Assembly: GCA_965201045.1 (NCBI GenBank)
Contig: OZ241746.1
Location: 4,960,001-5,024,000, forward strand
Origin: JAPORK01 sp026710285
Lineage (GTDB): Bacteria; Pseudomonadota; Gammaproteobacteria; Pseudomonadales; Endozoicomonadaceae
DNA length: 64,000 nucleotides
Direction: 5' to 3'
The first letter of the stretch is position 1; each line of letters opens with the position of its first letter. Below the pieces are notes generated by a model. The model was given only the letters and a program-made list of their open reading frames with translations, was not told the DNA's origin and searched no databases. A program made the position numbers and the translations under genes. Positions 54,573 to 64,000 of this stretch are shown piece after piece.

Positions 54573-57500
54573 ATGATTTATAATTTTTTAAAGACCAATA
54601 TCACCCCTTTACTTTTGCTATGCTTGTTGCTTTGCTGTGAATTAATCTGCGGAGCATTACCGCTTTCATTTCAAAACTTACCCACAAAAAATAAAAAAAG
54701 TGTTGTCGTTAATAAATCTCACAAAGTAAATAGTCAGAAAAATAATATCGTCTCTAAAAAATTAAAAAATAAGCTTGAAAAAGACTCATTATCTGTAGCA
54801 CAAGCCAGTAATGGCTCATCTCCCTGGTCTAATGCTGTTAATTTTTCAAAAAACTGGGGCACCCAAGTAGATCCGCGTACCGGCACATTTACAGCTTATG
54901 TAAAAGTAGGCAGTATGATCAGCAATCTGGATCATGGACCTAACATCAATTTACAAATCAGTTATAACAGTGACAGTGTGGCTGATCTTGATACACTGGG
55001 AGCTGGCTGGAGCTGGAATTTAACTCACTTTGATCCGGTAACTAATCAACTGTCCACCTCTCAGGGAAAAACTTTTAATTTGCGCCAGCAGGCAAATGGA
55101 ACCTGGTGGCCTCGTTATCATAAACTACATGATATTCAGATTGACGGCAGCAAGGATACATTCTTCACCATAACCTATGCCAACGGTCTTCGGGAAACAC
55201 TCAACCATGATGGTTTTGAAACCAGGCTGGAACAACAGGATGGGCGTAGTGTTCATTTTGATTATGTACCGGGGACACATCAATTAAGCGATATTCATGA
55301 TAACCAGGGACATAAAATTATTCTAACCAGACAGGATGGCTTTGTTACGGTTACCAGCTTTGATGCGAATGGAAAACCACTAAATATTGTGCTTAACGAT
55401 TTAGATGGTCAATTAAAAAATATTATTTTCCCTGGAAAAGATAAACAGACCATGTTAAATATTCACATGATCTATCAGGGTCATTTGCTTGATAATATTA
55501 CTTATCCTACCGGATTAAAAAAGCGTATAACTTATAACTGTACCGATGCGATGCCTGTTGCATGCCCTTATGCTAATCAACGCCATTTATGTGTAGTCAC
55601 TGAGGAATCAGTTGATCCAGGTGCAGAGCAACCGGAGATGGTCACCCATTATAGTTACAGTGAGCGTAACGCCAATGAACATAACTATCTTGGTTTTAAT
55701 TCTGGTCTTAGTACAATACCCAATTTATCAACAGATGTATTATTTGAAGCACCCGCAGATTATACTTACAAAACAGCACAGGATAACGGATTAATAACAC
55801 AGATCCGCACTTACAATAAATATCATTTGATGATCAGTGTAAAACTTATTAGTGATCGTACAGGACACTTGCTTTCAACCACCCACTATTTTTTCTGTAA
55901 TACTGATGAAATTGATGGCTGTGCCCACACCAGCTTTGAAGATTTACCAGACACCTACAGTTTACCTCTAAAAATAGTGACTAAAATCTGGGGAGAACAT
56001 ACAGGAGCACCTGCACTAGAAACTACACAGAACAGTTATGATAATCTTGGACGTATAACCAGCACAAAAGATACTTATGGACGTGAAAAAATAATAACCT
56101 ACTGTCCTGCAAGTGGTGACGCTGCTTGTCCTGCTGAACCTGATAAATGGTCTTTAACGACTCTCGTACAGTCTGTTACCACAAAACCTTCAGAGCAATT
56201 TAAGACCGCATCAGAAAAACCTTTGGTTATAGATAATTTTTATAAAAAAGAACCTAACATCACCGGTGATGATTATACTTTGGTACTTGCAAGTAAAGTT
56301 GTCAAATCAGGTAATCAGCAGCTCACAACAACACGTCAGTATTATAATGACCCACAAAATACTTTTGAATATGGTCTTTTAAAAACAAAAAAATTAACCA
56401 GTAATTTATCATCTGATAAAACACTTACATCTGTTAGTAAAAATTACTATTATATTTTAAGTAAAGATCACAGCACCAAAACCACTTATAATACGGTTAA
56501 AATCAGTGCTGATCAGTTTAAACGCTCTCCAATGGTAACCACCAGCCTGTTTACCAATCAGGTACTTGAAAGCGCAGACCCTGAAAATAAAAATATTGTT
56601 CATTATCATTATGACCATTGGGGAAGAATAATACAGGAAGATACAGGTATAGGTACTAAGTTTGCAGCCAGTAAGCGCTATCAGTATGAAATTTCTCCGC
56701 AAAAGATACAGTTAACCGTTACAGGTAGTAATGGTCTGCAAAAAAAAGTATTGTTTGATAGCACAGGACGACAGCTGAAAAACTTTAGCGAAGTAATATC
56801 AGCCACAGGAAAGGCGGAGCCGGGGAAATGGCTTCCTGAAAAAAGGATAACTTACGATAGCTATGGTCGTATTGCTGCTGAATATGCTTATTATATTGAT
56901 ACATCAGGTCACATAAAACAGTTAACAAAAACCTTTGTCTATAATGATATGGGAAGAGTCACTGCTGTACATTTGCCCAATAAAGTGACAGCAGTAAAAG
57001 AGTATGATGATCCTGATCGCTGTATGATAGCTTTTGAATATAACCGCAATCAGGTTCGTTCTGCTATCTCCATTACTCATAGTAACCTGCTGGATAAACC
57101 AGTAAAGCAAATTCTGTTACCGGCGAGTTTTAGTCCTAATCAGCCAGTTTCCGCCAGTACACTGTGTAAACTCAAAGATATCCCACCAACTGCAAAAGTA
57201 TCTTATGCCGTTTACGATGGTTTTGGCAGAGTCATTAAAGCCATTGATCCAATGGGACAGATAGTCAGAAAAAATTATAATGCACTAGGACAGTTGACGG
57301 ATATTATCGACCCTATAGGAGATAAAATACATAATGTCTATAATCTGGTCGGTCAGGTAGTGCAAAAATGGATAATTCCTGTTAATAAGAGCGGACAACA
57401 AACCAAGCAATATCTGCTGTCTTCTGCTCAATATAATGCAGCGGGAGAGTTACTCTGGAAAGCAGGGGAAGATGGGAAAAAAACCTGGTATACCTACACA

Positions 57501-60131
57501 CCAGATGATCAAACGGCAACCAAGACCACACCCACAGGACATGTTATTTCATGGCAATATAATGAAATTGGGCAGGTTGTGAGTGAAGCTGTGGATGGAA
57601 AACAAATTTCACACCTTGATTATGATCCTGTTACTGCATTACCTACTAGAAAAACAGATATAACCGGAACCACAACCTGGCTTTACAGTGATGATGGTAA
57701 AACACAACAATTGTCTCATGCCGGAATCAATGGTTATCCTAATTACAATTTTAAATGGAAATATGATCAGAACAGACGAGAAATCAGTGTAATCGGACCA
57801 GAAGGAAATCAGAGATCCACAGAATATGATGCACTAGACAGAATAAGCTCAATCAGTTACCATGAGATTAATGGTCAAACAGAGAGAGTCTTCACTCCTG
57901 TTTATGATGGCTTTTCCAGAATAATTACTGCTACATACGGCAGTGGTATGAAGAGAAACATTGATTATAACGGCTACGGTGCAATAAAAGATGTCTCTGA
58001 TACGCTGAACGGTAACCGCTTATCAGCATGGCTGTACGAATATAACAAAGAGGGAGATATTACATCTCTTGTCTATAATGCAGAAAAGAATCAGCAAGCT
58101 GTTCTGCATTATCAGTATGATGCCCTGAATAACCTCACAGAAATGACCTGCTCTGGATCAGCAGGTTTAGCGCTATGTCCACGGGACACTGCACTACATG
58201 GCTCAGATTTAAAGGAAGACCCCATTATTACCCGTCAAAACTACTCTTTTAATAATCTGAACCGGATGGCACAAGCAAAAGAAACATTGGTCAGTGCTGA
58301 TGGCAAAGAAACCTTGAGTAAAGTTGTCAACTACAGTTATGGCAATGCACAGGCTCCTTTACGCCTGCAGAAGATAACCACAATGTGGGATAATAAAACA
58401 CCACAGACTAACACATTTACCTATGATACGGTGGGTAATATGGTGATCGACAGCACAGATAATCATATTGCTTACAATGCTTTTAATCAAATTACTTCTG
58501 TCATAAATCCGCAAGGAAAACAGACCCACTATTTTTATGATGGCAGTGAAAGAGAAGTCAGAGAAGAAGTTACAACCGGTGATAATCGTAATCTGATCTA
58601 TAACGGTAAAACCCTGGTCGATGAAAAAATCGGTAACCCACAACAAAAAACGCATATGATCAGTTATCTGGGAATAGCTAAAGCCATTGATGGTGTCATT
58701 CATGACTATTATGAAGAAGATTATAAAGGTGATGTCACCGGCGTACTTACCAAAACTGCAAATGATGATTACAGCCTGAGCCAGCGCAATGTTTATAGCC
58801 CTTACGGCATGGTATGGCATGCACATTCAGTCGCTTCATTGCCATGGTATCAGCGAACTTTAACCGGTTTTAATGGTGAACAAACTGATCCTGCTACCGG
58901 CTGGCAATTCCTGGGAACAGGTCACAGGACGTATAATCCGGGTCAGCGTTACTTTGTCAGTGAAGATCCGGCAGGAGATGGTTATGCTTTCGGTAGTAAC
59001 AATCCGATAATGAACACCGACCCAAGTGGTAATTTTCCCAAATGGATGGGCGGTATGATGCACATATTGCGTCATGTGGGTACACTGGGGCTGGATCATT
59101 TTCATAAGAAGTGGGCTAATATTATCGGAGTTACAGCAGTAATAGCGATTGCTTGTGTCGCCATCGCCGCATCTATAGTGGCCGGAAGTGAAGTAACACC
59201 TATGCTTGCAGCAGCCATGGCTTTGACAGTCGCTGCCGGTGGAATGGCAATAGCATCAGCTGCTGTTCCCACAAACAGAGGCTTAAGCATTGCCAGCATG
59301 GCTGTTGGTTTCTTAGCCGCAGTCGTAGATATTGCAGCAATACCAGGTGCCGCTGCTCTTGAAGGATTGCAGGGAGCTTTCTTTGCTGACGATGAAGCAG
59401 TAGCTGATGATTTAGTCAATGTAGATTTAGCACAGGCAGCGTCGGTTAATATAGTCGCTGACGATGCCGTTAATTTAGAAGAAGACTCCAATGTAGCAAC
59501 TGCAGGTGCCGATGCCGCTGAAGCTGGTAACAGTGCTGCTAATATTAGTGCTGTAACCTATGAAAAGGGACGTACACTCAATCTTTTAAACGAAAAGCTT
59601 GCTGATTTTATAAAACCAAGACCGGACGGAAAAGGTATGAGGTTATCTATACCTGATAATGAGACCTTCAAAGCCGTATGGAATAAAATAGTCAGTATTG
59701 GAACAGGAGTAAAGGGCAACACAAAGAACTTATTTCTGATGCTTGCAAGACTAAGAACACTAGAAAATGGTGAAATTTCAAACTTGAGATGGATAGCAAA
59801 TTATCTGGATGCAAAAGAATTTGGTTTTGATGAATCGGATGGTTTTGCATCAGCAGCGGAGCTGGAAGAAAACCTTACTGGAACGCAATATCTGATGAAG
59901 GCGGACACAGTTAATGCACTGACTTATTTCTATGGAAGGAACCGACTTTTGCTATTACCTTCAGAAGAGCATCCATATTATACTTATGGCAGTCAGCTCT
60001 CTAATGATGATGATGTATGGGAGTTAATCCATGTGGACGAAAACAATCAAATATCTTCACAGATATTCCGCGAGGATGACGCTGCTAAATTTATGCAGGG
60101 TAAGAATACATATGTATTCACTGGTTACTAG
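54573..60131 (+). CDS. Secreted RHS/YD-repeat protein, copy 3
   Basis: 1852 residues from ATG 54573, chosen because GGAGG lies 5 bases upstream and the signal peptide (TPLLLLCLLLCCELICGA) then matches copy 2; an in-frame ATG at 54540 adds 11 residues. The same shell as copy 2 with very high identity, RHS core motif YFVSEDPAGDGYAFGSNNP (about 1458-1476), then a hydrophobic segment (about 1510-1600) and a C-terminal module of about 200 residues. The module keeps KIVSIGTGVKGNTKNLFLML and LLLPSEEHPYYTYGS but differs elsewhere, including inserts and a different end. No immunity gene is recognised. Confidence 0.9.
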   Translation: MIYNFLKTNITPLLLLCLLLCCELICGALPLSFQNLPTKNKKSVVVNKSHKVNSQKNNIVSKKLKNKLEKDSLSVAQASNGSSPWSNAVNFSKNWGTQVDPRTGTFTAYVKVGSMISNLDHGPNINLQISYNSDSVADLDTLGAGWSWNLTHFDPVTNQLSTSQGKTFNLRQQANGTWWPRYHKLHDIQIDGSKDTFFTITYANGLRETLNHDGFETRLEQQDGRSVHFDYVPGTHQLSDIHDNQGHKIILTRQDGFVTVTSFDANGKPLNIVLNDLDGQLKNIIFPGKDKQTMLNIHMIYQGHLLDNITYPTGLKKRITYNCTDAMPVACPYANQRHLCVVTEESVDPGAEQPEMVTHYSYSERNANEHNYLGFNSGLSTIPNLSTDVLFEAPADYTYKTAQDNGLITQIRTYNKYHLMISVKLISDRTGHLLSTTHYFFCNTDEIDGCAHTSFEDLPDTYSLPLKIVTKIWGEHTGAPALETTQNSYDNLGRITSTKDTYGREKIITYCPASGDAACPAEPDKWSLTTLVQSVTTKPSEQFKTASEKPLVIDNFYKKEPNITGDDYTLVLASKVVKSGNQQLTTTRQYYNDPQNTFEYGLLKTKKLTSNLSSDKTLTSVSKNYYYILSKDHSTKTTYNTVKISADQFKRSPMVTTSLFTNQVLESADPENKNIVHYHYDHWGRIIQEDTGIGTKFAASKRYQYEISPQKIQLTVTGSNGLQKKVLFDSTGRQLKNFSEVISATGKAEPGKWLPEKRITYDSYGRIAAEYAYYIDTSGHIKQLTKTFVYNDMGRVTAVHLPNKVTAVKEYDDPDRCMIAFEYNRNQVRSAISITHSNLLDKPVKQILLPASFSPNQPVSASTLCKLKDIPPTAKVSYAVYDGFGRVIKAIDPMGQIVRKNYNALGQLTDIIDPIGDKIHNVYNLVGQVVQKWIIPVNKSGQQTKQYLLSSAQYNAAGELLWKAGEDGKKTWYTYTPDDQTATKTTPTGHVISWQYNEIGQVVSEAVDGKQISHLDYDPVTALPTRKTDITGTTTWLYSDDGKTQQLSHAGINGYPNYNFKWKYDQNRREISVIGPEGNQRSTEYDALDRISSISYHEINGQTERVFTPVYDGFSRIITATYGSGMKRNIDYNGYGAIKDVSDTLNGNRLSAWLYEYNKEGDITSLVYNAEKNQQAVLHYQYDALNNLTEMTCSGSAGLALCPRDTALHGSDLKEDPIITRQNYSFNNLNRMAQAKETLVSADGKETLSKVVNYSYGNAQAPLRLQKITTMWDNKTPQTNTFTYDTVGNMVIDSTDNHIAYNAFNQITSVINPQGKQTHYFYDGSEREVREEVTTGDNRNLIYNGKTLVDEKIGNPQQKTHMISYLGIAKAIDGVIHDYYEEDYKGDVTGVLTKTANDDYSLSQRNVYSPYGMVWHAHSVASLPWYQRTLTGFNGEQTDPATGWQFLGTGHRTYNPGQRYFVSEDPAGDGYAFGSNNPIMNTDPSGNFPKWMGGMMHILRHVGTLGLDHFHKKWANIIGVTAVIAIACVAIAASIVAGSEVTPMLAAAMALTVAAGGMAIASAAVPTNRGLSIASMAVGFLAAVVDIAAIPGAAALEGLQGAFFADDEAVADDLVNVDLAQAASVNIVADDAVNLEEDSNVATAGADAAEAGNSAANISAVTYEKGRTLNLLNEKLADFIKPRPDGKGMRLSIPDNETFKAVWNKIVSIGTGVKGNTKNLFLMLARLRTLENGEISNLRWIANYLDAKEFGFDESDGFASAAELEENLTGTQYLMKADTVNALTYFYGRNRLLLLPSEEHPYYTYGSQLSNDDDVWELIHVDENNQISSQIFREDDAAKFMQGKNTYVFTGY

Positions 60132-60164
60132 CATAGCGTTTTATTAAAAAATAAAGCAGATATG

Positions 60165-60218
60165 TCGGGTAAAAGTTGGAGCTTAAAAAAATAGACTTAA
60201 TCAACAAGCTTTACCCGA
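60165..60218 (+). terminator. Hairpin after RHS copy 3
   Basis: TCGGGTAAA pairs with TTTACCCGA around a 36-nt loop that also has GGAGCTTAAAAAAA. Same layout as after copy 2, so probably a conserved 3' structure. Confidence 0.5.
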
Positions 60219-60443
60219 TATTTCCCCGGCGAAGCAAATCAACATCTCATGGGCTTCAACCTGATTGTTTCTGACGCCTGTATCAATAATCAACAAAACA
60301 TCCAACCTGCATTCTCGCAATCTCCATTTTAAAATCTATAAATTAAATTACAAAAATATCTTTTTGGTAGTGGTTCAAATATATTTATCTTTACAATACA
60401 ACGGTAGCCGTTTTAAAATATCCTTACAAAGTATTGACAATTA

Positions 60444-60453
60444 CTGTATACAG
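60444..60453. promoter_or_regulatory. Palindrome CTGTATACAG before RHS copy 4
   Basis: The same 10-bp palindrome as before copy 3, here directly after TTGACAATTA. TTGACA could be a -35 box overlapping an operator, but no good -10 box follows. Confidence 0.35.
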
Positions 60454-60460
60454 AATGAGA

Positions 60461-60560
60461 TGTTTTGTGCATATATTTACGAAATTATTAAATAAATTGA
60501 ACGATATGCAACTTTTTTAATAGTTTCAAAATCTAAGTGATCATTAATAATTTTTTTAGA
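60461..60560 (+). promoter_or_regulatory. Conserved AT-rich block upstream of RHS copy 4
   Basis: Contains ATTAAATAAATTGAACGATA and TTTCAAAATCTAA as in the other two blocks. GGAGG at about 60606-60610 is the ribosome-binding site of copy 4. Confidence 0.5.
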
Positions 60561-60614
60561 TCCTTTCGTTTACTTTCCTTTACTTTTTTTATATCCATTT
60601 TATATGGAGGTTAC

Positions 60615-63600
60615 ATGACTTATAATTTTTTAAAGATCTATATTACCTCTTTGTTTTTGCCATGCTTGCTGCTTTGTTGTGAATTAATTTCCGGAGCATT
60701 ACCGCTTTCATTTCAAAACTTACTCGAAAAAAATACAAAAAAAAGTATTGTTGTTAATAAGTTTCACACAATAAATGAGCATGAAAATAATATCATTCCT
60801 AGAAAATTAAAAGATAAGCTTAAAAAAAACTCATTTGCTGTAGCACAAGTCAGTAATGGCTCATCTCCCTGGTCTAATGCTGTTAATTTTTCAAAAAACT
60901 GGGGCACACAGGTAGATCCGCGTACCGGCACATTTACAGCTTATGTAAAAGTAGGCAGTATGATCAGCAATCTGGACCATGGACCTAACATCAATTTACA
61001 AATCAGTTATAACAGTGACAGTGTGGCTAACCCTGATACACTGGGAACTGGCTGGAGCTGGAATTTAACTCACTTTAATCCGGTAACTAATCAACTGTCC
61101 ACCTCTCAGGGAAAAACTTTCAATTTACGTCAGCAGGCAAATGGAACCTGGTGGCCTCGTTATCATAAACTACATGATATTCAGATTGACGGCAGCAAGG
61201 ATACATTCTTCACCATAACCTATGCCAACGGTCTTCGAGAAATACTCAATCATGATGGTTTTGAAATCAGGCTGGAACAACAGGATGGGCTTAGCGTTTA
61301 TTTTGATTATGTACCGGGGACACATCTGTTAAGCGATATTCATGATGACCAGGGACATAAAATTATTTTAACCAGGCAGGGTGGTTTTGTAACTGTTACC
61401 AGCTTTGATGCGGATGGAAAACCACTAAATATTGTACTTAACGATTTAGATGGTCAATTAAAAAATATTACTCTGCCTGGAAAAGATAAACAGACCATGT
61501 TAAATATTCACATGATCTACCAGGGGCATCTGCTTGATAATATTATTTATCCTACCGGATTAAAAAAGCGTATAACTTATAACTGTACCGATGCAATGCC
61601 TGTTGTATTCCCTTATGGTAATCAACGTCATTTATGTGTAGTCACTGCGGAATCAACGGATCCGGGTGCAAAGCAACCAGAGATGATCACCCATTATAGT
61701 TATAGTGAGCGTAATGCAAATGAACATAACTATCTTGGTTTTAATTCTGGTCTTAGTACAATACCCGGTTTATCAACGGATATATTGTTTGAAGCACCGG
61801 CAGATTATACTTACAAAACAGCACGGGATAACGGACTAACAACACAGATTCGTACTTACAATAAATATCATTTGCTGATCAGCGTAAAACTTATTAGTGA
61901 TCGTACAGGACATTTGCTTTCAGCCACCCACTATTTTTTCTGTCGTACTGATAAGATTGATAGCTGTGTCCACACCAGCTTTGAAGATTTACCAGACACA
62001 TACAGTTTACCTCTAAAAATAGTGACTAAAATCTGGGGAGAACATACAGGAGCACCCGCACTGGAAACCACAGAGAACAGTTATGATAATCTTGGACGTA
62101 TAACCAGCACAAAAGATAGTTACGGACGTGAAAAAATAATAACCTACTGTCCTGCAAGTGGTAACGCTGCCTGTCCTGCTGAACCTGATAACTGGTCTTT
62201 AACAACTCTAGTACAGTCTGTTACCACAAAACCTTCAGAGCAATTTAAGACCGTATCAGAAAAACCTTTGGTTATAGATAATTTTTATAAAAAAGAGCCT
62301 AACATCACCGGAGATGATTATACTTTGGTGCTTGCAAGTGAAGTTGTAAAATCAGGTAATCAACAGATTACAACAACACGTCAGTATTATAATGATCCAA
62401 AAAATACTTTTGAATATGGTCTTTTAAAAACAAAAAATTTAACCAGTAATTTATCATCTGATAAAACACTTACGTCTGTTAGTAAAAATTACTATTATAT
62501 TTTAAGTAAAGATCACGCCACCAAAAGCACTTATAATATGGTTAAAATTAGTGATAATCAGTTTAAACGCTCTCCAATGGTAACCACCAGCCTGTTTACC
62601 AATCAGGTACTTGAAAGTGCAGATCCTGAAAATAAAAATATTATTCATTACCATTATGACCATTGGGGAAGAATAATACAGGAAGATACCGGTATAGGTA
62701 CTGCATTTGCAGTTAGCAAACGCTATCAGTATAAAATTTCTCCACAAAAGATAATGTTAACCGTTACAGCCAGTAATGGTCTGCAAAAAAAAGTATTGTT
62801 TGACGGTACCGGACGACAGCTGGAGAACTTTCGTGAAGCAATATCAGCCACAGGAAAGGCGGAGCCGGGGAATTGGCTTCCTGAAAAAAGGATAACTTAC
62901 GATAGCTATGGTCGTATCGCTGCCGAACATATTTATTATATCGATACATCAGGTCACACACAACAGTTAACCAAAACCTTTGTCTACGATGATATGGGAA
63001 GAGTCACTGCTGTACATTTGCCCGACAAAGAGACGGCAGTAAAAGAGTATGATGATCCTGATCGCTGTATGGTAACGTTTAAATATAACCGTAATCAAGT
63101 TCATTCTGCTATCTCCATTACTCATAGTAATCTACTGGATAAACCGATAAAGCAAATTCTGTTACCGACCAGTTTTAGTCCTGATCAGCCAGTTTCCGCC
63201 AGTACACTGTGTAAACTTAAAGATATCCCATCAACTGCAAAAGTATCTTCTGCTGTTTACGATGGTTTCGGCAGTGTTATTAAAGCCATTGATCCAATGG
63301 GACAGATAGTCAGAAAAAATTATAATGCACTGGGACAGGTGACAGATATTATTGATCCTATAGGAGATAAAATACATAATGTCTATAATCTGATCGGTCA
63401 GGTGGTGCAAAAATGGATAATTCCTGTTAATAAGAGCGGACAACAAAAAAAGCAATATCTGCTGGCTTCTGCTCAATATAATGCAGCCGGAGAGTTACTA
63501 TGGAAAGCAGGGGAAGATGGGAAAAAAACTTGGTATACCTACACACAGGATGATCAAAAGGCAACCATGACCACACCAGCAGGGCATGTTATTTCATGGC

Positions 63601-64000
63601 AATATAATGAAATCGGACTGGTTGTGAGTGAAGCTGTGGATGGAAAACAACTTTCACACCTTGATTATGATCCTGTTACTGCATTACCAACCAGAAAAAT
63701 GGATATAACCGGAACCATAACCTGGCTTTACAGTGATGATGGCAAAACACAACAATTGTCTCATGCAGGAATCAATGGTTATCCTGATTACAGTTTCAAA
63801 TGGAAATATGATCAGAACAGACGGGAAATCAGTGTAACCGGACCAGAAGGAAATCAGAGATCCACCGAATATGATGCACTGGGTAGAATAAGCTCAATCA
63901 GTTATCATGAAGCTAATGGTCAAATAGAGAGAGTCTTTACTCCTGTTTATGATGGCTTCTCCAGAATGATTACTGCTACATACGGCAGTGGTATGAAAAG
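60615..64000 (+). CDS. Secreted RHS/YD-repeat protein, copy 4 (3' end outside window)
   Basis: The frame from ATG 60615 (MTYNFLKIYITSLFLPC) is open to the window edge over about 1128 codons. It has the signal peptide, PWSNAVNFSKNWGTQVDPRT, and YD repeats as in copy 3, with which it is nearly identical in most of the shell. The sequence stops within the repeat shell near YDGFSRMITATYGSGMK. The RHS core and C-terminal module lie outside and cannot be judged. GGAGG is 4-5 bases before the ATG. Confidence 0.88.
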   Translation, partial: MTYNFLKIYITSLFLPCLLLCCELISGALPLSFQNLLEKNTKKSIVVNKFHTINEHENNIIPRKLKDKLKKNSFAVAQVSNGSSPWSNAVNFSKNWGTQVDPRTGTFTAYVKVGSMISNLDHGPNINLQISYNSDSVANPDTLGTGWSWNLTHFNPVTNQLSTSQGKTFNLRQQANGTWWPRYHKLHDIQIDGSKDTFFTITYANGLREILNHDGFEIRLEQQDGLSVYFDYVPGTHLLSDIHDDQGHKIILTRQGGFVTVTSFDADGKPLNIVLNDLDGQLKNITLPGKDKQTMLNIHMIYQGHLLDNIIYPTGLKKRITYNCTDAMPVVFPYGNQRHLCVVTAESTDPGAKQPEMITHYSYSERNANEHNYLGFNSGLSTIPGLSTDILFEAPADYTYKTARDNGLTTQIRTYNKYHLLISVKLISDRTGHLLSATHYFFCRTDKIDSCVHTSFEDLPDTYSLPLKIVTKIWGEHTGAPALETTENSYDNLGRITSTKDSYGREKIITYCPASGNAACPAEPDNWSLTTLVQSVTTKPSEQFKTVSEKPLVIDNFYKKEPNITGDDYTLVLASEVVKSGNQQITTTRQYYNDPKNTFEYGLLKTKNLTSNLSSDKTLTSVSKNYYYILSKDHATKSTYNMVKISDNQFKRSPMVTTSLFTNQVLESADPENKNIIHYHYDHWGRIIQEDTGIGTAFAVSKRYQYKISPQKIMLTVTASNGLQKKVLFDGTGRQLENFREAISATGKAEPGNWLPEKRITYDSYGRIAAEHIYYIDTSGHTQQLTKTFVYDDMGRVTAVHLPDKETAVKEYDDPDRCMVTFKYNRNQVHSAISITHSNLLDKPIKQILLPTSFSPDQPVSASTLCKLKDIPSTAKVSSAVYDGFGSVIKAIDPMGQIVRKNYNALGQVTDIIDPIGDKIHNVYNLIGQVVQKWIIPVNKSGQQKKQYLLASAQYNAAGELLWKAGEDGKKTWYTYTQDDQKATMTTPAGHVISWQYNEIGLVVSEAVDGKQLSHLDYDPVTALPTRKMDITGTITWLYSDDGKTQQLSHAGINGYPDYSFKWKYDQNRREISVTGPEGNQRSTEYDALGRISSISYHEANGQIERVFTPVYDGFSRMITATYGSGMK

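Larger units (their letters stand above)
60132..60614. other. Intergenic region between RHS copies 3 and 4
   Basis: 480 bp. Holds a hairpin after copy 3, a palindrome and an AT-rich block before copy 4. No gene supported. Confidence 0.5.

Noticed and set aside
59102..59491. Ala/Thr-rich minus-strand frame of 129 codons
   Set aside because: Antisense to the Ala-rich hydrophobic region of RHS copy 3; such regions produce long reverse frames.

Overview
The window is A+T-rich bacterial chromosome. Its housekeeping genes (nfo, rapA, tsaD, zapE, sodB, yggX and a PhoU-like DUF47 gene) all read as gammaproteobacterial. Between them lie large families of secreted, membrane or eukaryote-like proteins and many insertion-sequence relics. 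This mix suggests a host-associated or intracellular gammaproteobacterium. An Endozoicomonadaceae-like symbiont or parasite is my best guess, but that is inference; no rRNA or tRNA gene is present to settle it.

Region 1 (1-11.9 kb, minus strand) is a tandem array of four copies of one gene. It encodes about 1150-residue proteins built like a eukaryotic type I receptor: signal peptide, ectodomain with one SRCR domain, Thr/Gln/Glu stalk, one membrane segment and a short charged tail. The first copy is cut by the window edge, two are intact, and one is broken by an internal deletion. The ends are nearly identical between copies, while short patches in the ectodomain vary sharply. The array ends at a 240-bp imperfect palindrome. 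Region 2 (12.4-23.4 kb) holds nfo, rapA, three tandem small secreted paralogues, a hypothetical membrane protein, tsaD, a DUF47 gene and zapE.

Region 3 (23.4-31.1 kb) is an IS graveyard: broken IS66 relics, one apparently complete IS3-family element, an IS630 fragment and a MITE-like piece. In the middle is a 1335-residue protein made of four nearly identical repeats of about 320 residues. Each repeat carries a motif that fits a classical bipartite nuclear localisation signal. A decayed fifth repeat is cut by the IS3 element. This is my strongest candidate for a new host-directed (nuclear) effector.

Region 4 (31.2-36.1 kb) has a probable two-gene operon (TauD-like Fe(II)/2-oxoglutarate oxygenase plus a radical-SAM-like Cys-cluster protein), then yggX, sodB and a Cys-rich secreted protein. 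Region 5 (36.1-64 kb) has four giant secreted RHS/YD-repeat proteins, the last running off the window. They share a conserved core but differ in the C-terminal module. Between the first and the other three lie a 1233-residue coiled-coil protein, a small protein with a PPxY motif and glycine-rich membrane segment, and two hypothetical genes. RHS copies 2-4 share an upstream block, and 2-3 share a downstream hairpin.
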